Origin: Nautilus pompilius
Lineage: Eukaryota; Mollusca; Cephalopoda; Nautilida; Nautilidae
Length of the DNA stretch: 64,000 nucleotides
NCBI GenBank assembly: GCA_018389105.1
Contig: JACATO010001552.1
Location: 186,001-250,000 of the forward strand
Direction: 5' to 3'
Below, piece by piece: positions 41,371 through 51,172 of the stretch. Numbering within the stretch: the stretch's first letter is position 1; every line of letters begins with the position of its first letter. The notes below the pieces were generated by a model. It was given only the letters and a program-made list of their open reading frames with translations. It was not told where the DNA came from and searched no databases. Both the position numbers and the translations under genes were made by a program.

Positions 41371-41438
<68 letters not shown>
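40936..41438 (+). repeat. GA array with CRE palindromes (CRE-GA family, copy 4)
   Basis: This is the largest array. Perfect TGACGTCA sites are at 41006-41013, 41027-41034, 41064-41071, 41287-41294, 41308-41315 and 41345-41352. The spacers around 41003-41085 and 41280-41370 are near-duplicates, separated by an irregular GA/GATA stretch (41100-41278), so part of the array was itself duplicated. Confidence 0.9.
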
Positions 41439-41442
<4 letters not shown>

Positions 41443-41739
41443 TTAAGTCATGTAATAAGATATCGGTTTTACCCTCAATCCAAGAGCGTTACCTGCAGGC
41501 CGGGTATAGACGATAATAAACGGTCGGGAAAAAAATCTCAAATGAATTATGCAATTAACACATCCAATAGTTGCCAATCATAATATAACATGTTAAAAAT
41601 GCATCACGCAGCATTGATATGGCTGTTTACCGGAGTGGAAAGGAGGTCGTGGAACATGAAGATTTATTATGTTGTAAAGATTAATAATTCAGATGCGTTA
41701 ACTACGTTTAATGACAGAGTCTTATTTAGAATCATGCCA

Positions 41740-42990
41740 GCGAGTGGAGTCATTTGAGTTAGTGCCCCAGTACTCAGACTTGTTCGCCACAAACTAAATC
41801 ATACCGTGTACCATGATCACGTGTCGTGATGTTTATTTGATGGACGTCCGTCCAGTCAAACAGAATTTTGCAGGGTAGCTCCTGATTAGCTGGCACTGAA
41901 TCAGAAAAGAAATAGAGTACATGTTCGAAAATGATATTATCGAGTCACAGTCAGCTGAGTGCCGGTCCACAAACCTGGCGAAGGATTCTGTGTGGATTAT
42001 ATGGAGGTACACTTCGTCGCTAATTGTTACTCTTATCTAATCTGTAGCACTGAGAATTTTATTATGCAAATTTAACTTAGGCAAGTCCTATTATCAGGTG
42101 CCCCTCACGGGAAGTGCAAAGAAACCTCTCCGCTTGTCACTTTTGAAGGTTTAATTATCCTTTAAGGTTGAGCTTTATAGAATAAAAAAAAGCACCAAGT
42201 ACATTTATGCGCTCGATGAACGGAGTGACTTTACGGTTAAAAAGGCTGAGTAAAGCGCATAGATGATGGATGCTGTGATTAACAGTGACTCGTGATTACA
42301 GGACCTAGACTGAATATAGTCCGATTCGTGCTACTTGTCTTGGTCCATTACAGACAGACTCGGGCTATGCCAAGACAATCTATGACTGTGCGTGTCTCAG
42401 TTTCCTGTTTTTACTAGGAAAAAAGCACCCGTGCGGTTTTTTTGGGTGGGGTATCCAGATCCTGCAGGAAGATCCATATTAGCTTTTCTGTTATAAATTA
42501 TCCTTTCATTAAATTGTTGTCTAGAAACGTAAAACGGGTTTGGACTGAGGAAAGTCTTGTTGCTTTTGAGCGAATTAAAGCCATTCTGGTTGACGATCCA
42601 GTGTTAGCCGCTCCTAATTTTCAAAAGTCACTCGTGTTAACAGCTGATGCAAGTGCGGATGCAGAAAGATTCAAAAGATGTAGCAGATCCAGACTACTGT
42701 GGGTTTTTTTTTAAAAAAGGAAATTGAATAGATATCAGCGGAAATATTCTACTATCAGAAAGAATCTCTTCGTTTGTTATTGCTTGCAAACGTTTTGTGT
42801 GCACATGAGCTCTTGTTTCTCTCCGACTGAAACCACTGATCTATCTCCATTGACATTTCTACACAAAATGAAAACCAAGAATGGAGACTATTAAGCCGAA
42901 GACTGAGCTTACGAGAATATCATTTGGATATTAAAGATACTTGTGGTCAAGATAATGTGATTTATGATGCTTTTTCAGAGTTATGAAGTA
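41740..42990 (+). pseudogene. Ty3/gypsy RT and RNase H remnant (copy B or second copy)
   Basis: Before RT, PQYSDLFAT (about 41765-41791) is typical of the linker. PVKQNFCRVAPD (about 41851-41888) and GFCVDYMEV (about 41980-42006) are RT landmarks. The catalytic YxDD part (about 42180-42440) is not readable. RLVWTEES-like sequence leads to FERIKAILVDDPVLAAPNF (about 42568-42624), then LTADASADA at the RNase H start. KKLNRYQRKYSTI (about 42716-42755), PLTFLHKMKTKN (about 42849-42884) and LREYHLDIKD (about 42909-42938) follow. The type differs from copy A. It has many stops. It lies downstream of integrase remains, opposite to the normal order. Confidence 0.85.
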
Positions 42991-43079
42991 TCTTTTTGTC
43001 TTCCGATTGCTGGGCATAGCAATTTTTTTTAAAAAAAAATTAAGGTTCGTTACCATACCGACTGATTGATTTAATGTGT

Positions 43080-43550
43080 AATGATAATTTTAAGGGGGCG
43101 TGTTTTGACAGAGCTTGCTCTTAGGGCTCGGCCTCGTTTTGATGATCCCAGAAAACTTCCTGGTCGTCATTTACCCCTGATTAGTTTTAAGTTCCGCAGA
43201 AATGGTCAGAGACCATTTGCAGTGCCATTCAAGCAAAAAAAGATACTACACTCCGAACCAAGAAGGTTAAAAAAAGCGGAGCCTTCCTGTGATACGGACG
43301 AAAATAAAAGATGATCAGGAAGAAAAAAAAGAGACGACGACGTGTCAGGGGTCCCAAAAGGACTTTGTTTTAATTCTTGTGCGAGTGCCCTTTTTTTTCG
43401 TCCTTACTGGGTTCGCACGGAACACTCGTGTAAATGTGACGACGAGATCCAAGTTTAAATTGTGCTTAAGGCAAAAAGCCGGGGTCGGTTTATTTCAAAC
43501 TTATAAAATATATATATATATCGTAGAGCAGGTAAGAATAAGACTCTCAT
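43080..43550 (+). repeat. Possible polypurine tract and LTR start
   Basis: TTTTAAGGGGGCG near 43088-43100 sits about 100 bases after the RNase H remains and resembles a polypurine tract, with TGTTTTGACAGAGC just after it. No second LTR copy or CA end with a target duplication was found, and integrase is absent from this place, so the call is weak. Confidence 0.2.
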
Positions 43551-45229
43551 GGCATGTCGGACTGATCCGATGGTGGGACAACCAGCAGCAATGAAGTGCT
43601 ATACTGTAGTTCCTCCTTCAGACACATGCAAGGAACTGCTTCATCGTTCTCGACTTTCCTTCATTCGCGCCAATAGCGAACCAGAGTTCGCTTCTGTGTG
43701 GCTGGAAACTGTCAATTAGCAACTCGCTGTTTCCAAAGTGATGGAGACTCGCGCAGCAAGAATACGACATAACTCCAACTTCTCAGGTCCGAAATAACTT
43801 AACCGAAATTAATATAAACAGTGTGTTTATCGGAGGGATGAATGCATTTACTTTATGCTCCAAAGCGATCCGTGCTTTTATAGTTTCGGCGTGGATTTCA
43901 TTAGTTCTTTTCCCTTATTTATCTTGCTTCGGTTGGTGCAAATCCAGAATTTTCTTGATTTGGCGAGGTTTCGTTGTCGTTGTTCAGGAAGAATAGTAAT
44001 GTGAAATACAGTTCTATATGCACCGGAAGTTTGCCTCGTGTACACGCGTAAATGTTTATTCTTGCAACCCCATCAACATTTCGGGTGGAGACGGCATCAA
44101 AGACATTCCCCCTTTTTTTTGGCAAAACGTAAAAGAAAAAAGATTAAACCCTAAATATCCCAAACTTGCACCTGGAAAATTTTCTAAAGATAAATTTTTT
44201 TTCCTTTGCACTTGAGCATCTTTCATCACTGGGCCGGACGTGACAAAGCGACAGGCAGCAGTCTGAGAAGAATACTCCCGTCTTCATATTGGTACTAAGG
44301 AATGCGGGGATTTCTTTATGGGAATTGTTCTATCGTCAGCATCCATCCAGACTTTTCCTTTTCTCTTAGCGACTTTGTCGGTTCGGCGCTTATAACTTTA
44401 ACAGTTTGTGATATTTTATAAGACTGTTTAAACACGAGCAGGTAACCGTTTGCATATCTTAAAATCTCCCACTTAAAAAGGTGGACAAACAGTAAAACTA
44501 TTTATAATAATTATGCAATTTTGTATTTATATATTTTGGCTTTGAACCTCTGTCCAACCCCCAATAGGACATTCGCATCTTTCTTTGAAAGCAAAATTAA
44601 CTGGGAAATATATAGTTTAAACTTATTTAACAACGCCCTCCCTTCCAGAAAGTTGTTGAATATTACCATAGCAGCCTATTTTTAAAATTTTCCCTGTTTA
44701 AGTTTCTTTTTTTCAAAAAAAAATTAAAAGCTTAATTTAAACGAGAAATCGCAATAATAGAATATGTGGCGATATTTAAAAGTCAGAGACTTGCAACTGT
44801 GAAGCAGTTAACCCTGTCACAGCAGCAGCTCACCGTAACTTTCAAAACATGAGAAAATTTCAAAACAATAAAACACATTTTAAGGTAGTCGCTTATTTAT
44901 AAATGTTTGCTATGTGATTATTTCAATTACGATCTTCTTAACGTTGTAGCAAATTGCGTTAAGAATACTAATTACATTGGTTATACTGGGATTGATGAAG
45001 GAAACTTTACGGTTTGCAAGAACAGGATTTTCCATTAAGCGACACTGTCAGACATTACACGTTTTCTATTGTCGCAAAAGGGTGTTTCTCCTCCCACTTT
45101 CCTATGCAGTCTTCTGTGCTATAGATGAGCCACATTCTGTAAGTTCATGTATGTTGTATCCAAATCATGGATTCAGTAGTCCATTCATAGTTTGAACATT
45201 CCGGCAGTGATACCGTTTTACAGTAGGTT
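43551..45229. other. Unassigned sequence
   Basis: Only short unrecognised open frames (43919-44125 minus, 44977-45195 plus). No repeat or element protein seen. Confidence 0.4.
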
Positions 45230-45410
45230 AGAATTGCCGGGCATGACTGGAATGGAACGGCTGTAGAGCGGCCGGTGTAGGGGAGGGGAAGGGACCCGAG
45301 TTTGAATTCCGGTCGGGTCTGTTCACCGTACCTCCCTGGCTCTCTTTCTCTTCGCTCCTTTTCACCGGTCGGCCGCGCGGAGTTCCATTAGGAATTTCGC
45401 TGCTGAAATC
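45230..45410 (+). repeat. SINE-like head with B box
   Basis: GAGTTTGAATTCCGG at 45299-45313 resembles a Pol III B box and lies in a short GC-rich block. The pyrimidine-rich body after it recalls the body after the B box at 23.3 kb. No clear A box is seen. The 61-codon minus-strand frame through it is an artefact of the GC-rich block. Confidence 0.4.
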
Positions 45411-47365
45411 CAAAATGGCAGACCTTTCGTGGTTTCAAAATAAACAACGCTCTCTAGCGGCTAACCGCCGTACTACGCTTCCTCAACCAGAGTTGCTTCC
45501 AATATAAGGGATTGTCCCCCCCCCTTGTTGAGACTGGTGTACGACACGACAGCAACAGCTTGCTTATGTATGCTAGACTTATAACAATTTAGCTTTGTCT
45601 GATATGTGTTTAGATGGCAGACGTTTGACAGGAGATCATAAAGTCTGTCAAACAAACTAATATGTTATAATTACAGATCGTCCCAACCACCTAAGTTCAT
45701 TTTAGTAAGGCGACCTTAGATAATGGCGACAATGTTCTGTTCAAATGAAGCCCGGCCAAATAGTATACCGCCATGGTATCCGAACCCCACCACCACCACC
45801 ACCCAACACACACCGAGTTACCAGTTCAACGGTTCCAGAAATAAGCCAAGCTGTCCTCCTACTTCTCTTCTATTTATTTAACTGAATCTTACTAATTATA
45901 AACAGAAATATAAAACTAAAATCCGACAGGAACAGGAACTAACTCGCCTGGAGTTGACATTACGGAAAAAAAAAGAGAGAGAGAGAGAGAAGAGGTTATC
46001 CCCCCGATCTCCATCAATAATTCAAAAGAACAAACAATCAAAACATTCTCGCAGTGCGACTGGAACGGAAACGAACGAACGACTCGGGTGCAACAGAAGT
46101 TAGCGAAGACGCATCCGAGGGGGAACCTTGCCAGAGTCGCTGACACAACCTAGTCCGAGATGATGCCAAATTGTGGAGACTGAGGACTGCGTCCATGTTT
46201 AGTTTTATAGCGGCACGAGTCCGGAATATTTTCTTAATTGTCGGTCCGCGTACACCCCTTTTTCTTTCCGATTTTATAAAATCCTGATTCAATACGGCTG
46301 CGAACGGGGGTAAGGAAATATCTGTTGTTCCGGAACCAATTTCCAGTTGAGTGATCATTTTATAAACAGACCGCCACTCCGTGCTTGTCTGTCTTGGCTG
46401 TGTAGGATAACAACAGAACCCAGGTCAGCACTTCCTCGGAGACCGGGCGCTACACGGCTATTATTATACAAAACAAGAATTCCAAAAATCCAGGAACCAG
46501 AAGAAAGAATACGTTGTTGACGAGGCGAACGGTTTACAACCAATCGTTTGTCTTGGTTCTCAACCAGATCAACATATTTTCGCGTGCTACCTCGGTCTCC
46601 AGTCCAGCCAAACTCCCGACGAAAACACGGAAGAAGGGGGGGGACTGGATAAGGAGGAGCCTAACGTTCAGCCCTTTAAGAGTGTGCACGTGCGGTTTCC
46701 GTTGACTGGTTTGGTGGCGAAGTCACGTCGGGGAATAAAGGTGTCGTTTAGCGGAGAGATGATTCGCTATCGGCTCCTTCCCGCCAGCTGCCTGCCACTG
46801 TGGGAGGCGAGGAAGAAGGGTCCGTAACAACAACAGCAACAACAGCAAAAATAGACATAATTAAGAAGCATGAGAAGACAGATATCGAAACTTGCGGAAA
46901 GACTATTAAGTGGAATAATGAGAATAATACGAAAAGAAATTTTAAAAGCAATCAGGACACCATCGCGACTATAATACCTGTGCAACTAATCGCTTGCTGA
47001 CCATGCAATAGAGAGACATCCGATGTCTCTTACACACTTGTTTAAGTAAAATATAATTAATTTGGTGGCACCGTTGCTTTCCATGTAGAGAAGCAATGAC
47101 ATCTAAAGTGTATTATCCAAGTTCCCTTTAAAAATACCCATTAAATGGTTTATACTTCTTGTTTTAAACGCCACAGCTGGGTTAACGATATAATTCTGTT
47201 GCTTTTCACAATTTTTGTAAACAAGATTATTACCCGCTCATATGCGTCACACAAGATGGTTCACTGTCTAAATTCACATCTATTCTGTTGACCCTTTTAT
47301 AGCGTTTTTTTCCTTTTAATAGTGACGTTAAAAATATGTTTTAGATTAAAATACGTTTCAACATA
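45411..47365. other. Unassigned sequence with short GA run
   Basis: A C10 tract near 45517, a CCA-rich run near 45787, a short GA run at 45973-45991 and a CAA-rich run near 46828 are present. The 106-codon minus frame 46038-46358 and others are unrecognised. Confidence 0.4.
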
Positions 47366-47923
47366 CAGGGTTATTCAAAAAGAATGAACCGATTTAATTA
47401 CGCAATGTTTTAATAAGGAAAAGCAATAGAAAACTCCAGCTCAGTCACAAGTATTCTACTCACAACCAAGTTTTACTTCCTGTCTTTCAAGTGTTCAATG
47501 TGGCCACCACCTGCAGCACGGGCAACATCAATGTGATAAGAGAATTCCTCCCAGACGCGTATCAGCATATCACGATCCACTGAGTTGATCGCTGTTGTTA
47601 TTCGATGTTTAAGGTCATCGAGGTTAGTGGGTAGCGGTGGATCATAAACGCGATAAGAAAAATCACGCTGCACCGTGAAAACCGATTTTGTTTTCGCAAA
47701 CTCGAGAACGCCGAACGCCTTTTGCTGAGGACTCGCCATTCTGGGGGTAAACAAACAACTGAACGTCACCGGAGGAACGACGCGACTACAGCGCCCCCCT
47801 GTGGCAGCCAATCAAAACTTAGAAAACTCCTCTTTCAAATGGACACTGACTAATTCCATGACGATGCTTGAGAACTGAAGTAATGCGTCATGAAATTCGG
47901 TTCATTCTTTTTGAATAACCCTG
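47366..47923 (-). mobile_element. Complete non-autonomous IS630/mariner-type element
   Basis: The 558-bp unit begins CAGGGTTATTCAAAAAG and ends with its reverse complement. The terminal inverted repeats are identical for 27 bp (47366-47392 and 47897-47923). TA is present at both edges (47364-47365 and 47924-47925), the target duplication of the Tc1/mariner superfamily. Inside, on the minus strand, is one frame joining the two ends of a transposase. Perfect ends and an open frame point to a fairly recent insertion. It cannot move by itself. Confidence 0.9.
47473..47739 (-). CDS. Internally deleted transposase, N- and C-terminus joined in frame
   Basis: The frame encodes 88 residues. I chose the Met at 47739 because MASPQQKAFGVLEFAKTKS is the usual start of a DUF4817-type (helix-turn-helix) transposase of arthropods and other invertebrates; the frame is open further upstream. 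Residues 1-27 keep the start of the DNA-binding part. From about residue 28 (RVYDPPLPTNLDDLKHRI) the sequence jumps to the extreme C-terminus, with INSVDRDMLIRVWEEF and GGGHIEHL. The whole catalytic DDE/D core is missing, so it cannot act as transposase. The join keeps the frame. Expression is unknown. Confidence 0.6.
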   Translation of the reverse strand: MASPQQKAFGVLEFAKTKSVFTVQRDFSYRVYDPPLPTNLDDLKHRITTAINSVDRDMLIRVWEEFSYHIDVARAAGGGHIEHLKDRK

Positions 47924-48534
47924 TATAATTTTTCTGAACACTTAATGCGTGCACACGTTGGCCGGCCACGTTATTAGAACCTCAGTCTTGAGCCTGGCCT
48001 GAGCTGCAGGTGACAGGTTATCCTCGCAGCACTGTGTAAGACTCGGACACGCAGTCAGTCTAAAAGATATGAGGGAGCAGCACGATCATAACAGCATCAA
48101 CAAGGGGTGCGCGATAGCAGATGCCACAGCGGCCTGGAGAGTTTTCTCGGTAGGCTTCTCCGAGTCGTCGGTCTTTCGAGTTTATCAGCGCGATGGCCAA
48201 AATCTTTTTTTTTTTTTTAAATATGTTCTGCGAGGGATAATTTCGGCTGAGAGCACGTAGTGACAGGAAGAGGAGAAGAGGCGGTCAGGTGGGGAGAGTA
48301 TGGACCAAGTGACAGAGACGTCTAACGCGGGGGAATCTACACTCACGTCTAGCAGTGCCGAAGCGTTGCAACGGATGGATTATGAGGGTAGGAAATCACT
48401 GCATGAACTAATAATCAAAGGTGTTAACACGAAAGAATGCCTCGTACGGTGCATAGAGCAGAGACACCGGCCTGAGGAGGGCTGGCCAGAACTGATGTGG
48501 CCTTTTTGTTGATTTGGAACAAATCACACGACCA
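47924..48534. other. Spacer before Tc1 fragment 2
   Basis: TTGGCCGGCCACGTTATTAG near 47958 recalls transposon-end sequences of Tc1-like elements and may be the left part of the element whose transposase follows. Open frames 48069-48260 and 48300-48512 are not recognised. A T12 tract lies near 48205. Confidence 0.25.
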
Positions 48535-48910
48535 TCTTGTGCGCTCCCAGTCGGCCAGGGTTTCGGTGGTAAACTCACGTCAGCAGAATTTCCGATCAAG
48601 TATATCCAGCTATGCTTCATAGGTGCCCTGATGGGGACGGCTACTTTCAGGACGACGATGATCCTATCTACCTAACCCACATTGTGTGTTCATGGTCTGA
48701 GGAACTTAACGGAAGTTTCACGGCCATGGTCAGCACAATCTCCAGATCTTAATCCAATTTAGGCTTTTGTGGGATTAAACTTAAAAGACCCTTTCGCTAT
48801 CACGCTCTTTTGCTTACCTCGCTCCGTAGATGGAGTACATTATTAGTGACTAAATTAGGAAATATCTCTCAAGAGATCTTACAGCGCTGTATCATTGTAT
48901 TATCGTTTAT
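48535..48910 (+). pseudogene. Tc1-like transposase remnant (fragment 2)
   Basis: DQVYPAMLHRCPDGDGYFQD is read near 48595-48650, with GYFQDDDDPI covering the second catalytic Asp of the DDE triad. WSAQSPDLNPI at about 48727-48759 precedes the last acidic residue, which is lost at a stop. In another frame LGNISQEILQRC near 48855-48891 fits the C-terminal region. The N-terminal part was not found. It is not the same copy type as the fragment at 33.6 kb, because the motif wording differs. Confidence 0.75.
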
Positions 48911-51033
48911 AGGACCATTAAAATGCTGTTATTTTACTTCGCCCACCTTTACATTTGACTCGAATCCAACAAAGCATTTGTGGAAACAAAACGGCATCGA
49001 CGACAGCCTAATCCAGAATTGGTCTTGGACCCCCAAACCATACAGCCAACTGTCTATTCGCTCGTGAAGCAACAAAGCAATGTATTGTGGGAACTTTTTT
49101 TTTTTTTTAAATTATTGGCGGAAGTAAATTTGTTTCCTATTTTCTGTGTTGTGCTTTAATTAAGTCGCAAGGTTAGTGGGTTTTTACTTGATAGGTTGCT
49201 ATCTTAATTAGAGCTTCCATAGTGAATGATTTCTTGCACATCCTTAATAATGATATTACTTTTCAGTAGCTTCTATGCATGTACCGGAATCCAGATCCAA
49301 TAACCACCAACGCATCCATATAGGCTGAAGCTAAATATCTAGTTTTTTTCGGTTTGCACAAAGTGTAACTAAAATTTCGTAATAAAATTTTATCGTCAAT
49401 TAAAATAAAGAAAAAAGGATTTTATTTTACTGGTATAAGACTAACAGTGCTTAGGAACCCGCTGATTGGTAAACTCCAAAGACTTCGGTGTCCAGTCGCT
49501 ATTTCCCGTATGTTTAATTTGCCAAATGTTGCTGCGTCGTGCAGACAACTTTCCTATTTTTTTTCCGTTTAGCCTGATATAAGAACTGTCAGTCTTACCA
49601 TTCACACTTGTTACGTAATTCCTTCTTTGTCTCACTGGTCGACGAAGTTCGAAAAACCGATGCTACTTTAAAAATCCCCACAAATAGTTTTAAAACAATA
49701 AGCTTTCCATGCTACACCATACCGGGAATAGATGCAATAGAAACAAAACCTGGACTTGAATTCCTCGCGAATGAACAGCCTCGTTTAATTTTAGGAGTCA
49801 GAATGGAGAAGTTTCTTTCTTTCCGTGATTTTAGATGAAAAAAAAACAAAAAATCAAGAACGACAAGATATTTTGGACAGGTTGGCGGTCAGGCTACAAT
49901 ATAATGTTGCAAACGAGCATCTTCTGGGGTGCAAAAGATATTAATGTAATTAATTACAGAGAACATGGCCGCAACTAAATGTAAAAATGACAGTCATAGC
50001 GGTCAGCGGGCTGTTTTTAGCTGCTATGAAAGGTCAACTTTACGACTTTAATATGACAGACAGCACGGAAAAATTGCTAGGCAATTAAAGAATTGTAATC
50101 CTGGATGCATCAAATCTTTCTGCAGCATACAGTCGAGAATGAGAAGAATACAAACCCTAGTTTCAGCAATTCCTCAGGAGATATCCCTGATGTTCAAGTT
50201 GATGGCGACTAGCAGCGATCTTATAAAGGGAAAGCAGCAATTTCTCAGCCATATAGACAATGATTAACAAAATATTATATTCGATATTGTTACAAATTAC
50301 AGATGGTTGCAGAAAATGATTGGAAGTCTACATTGGTGAGACAACATTCAAAACGTGTCCAGCGCCTTACAAGAACTTTGTTACTATTCACGGTAATTCA
50401 GAAAAAGTCTGCTTAAACATTTGAACATTATGAGCGAGTCCTCCAAGTTTGGTTTTTTAATAGAAATATCAGAAGACGTCACTGAAGACCGCAATCAATT
50501 ATATTTTAGTTTGAGATGAAAATAATGACAGCGGTACAAGCAGATCTGTCACCATTTCGACATGTCAGCTAGTATTTCTGTCTGTCAGAGTCTGCGGCGA
50601 AGAAGCCAACGACTCGGACCAGTCGCTGATTCAAGAACGAAACAGAAAGTTGCGAAGATACATCAGAAAAAAATTTTTTTTCGCGATTAGATTCCCGTCT
50701 TTGGGAACTGGTGAGAAAGATTTTCGTATGGCTGTCAACACGAACAGAAGAATCGTCGCTTTGTTTCGCTGATCCAGATCTGTCGATGCCGAATGACTAC
50801 AGGAAAGATCAGTTATATCGATCAACGTCATTCACAATGTCCGCTAGCCGTATGTAAAGTTCTTGATCGGGATGAAAACAATGGTACAACCGACAATGTG
50901 GAAGGTAAATTTACTCAGCAGGGGTTATCTGTTTGTAACATTTTAACATCAAAACAAAATGTGTGACAACACAATTAAATTTCAAATAGTTTTGTCTGAA
51001 AACTTTATAGAATTTAACGCTATTGGCATTTTT
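48911..51033. other. Unassigned sequence
   Basis: Open frames at 49441-49635 (minus), 49608-49838 (plus) and 50631-50831 (minus) are short and unrecognised. A T15 tract lies near 49097. Confidence 0.4.

Positions 51034-51172
<139 letters not shown>

Noticed and set aside
40884-41516. Arg/Glu-rich frames near 41 kb
   Set aside because: Same cause: GA array translation.
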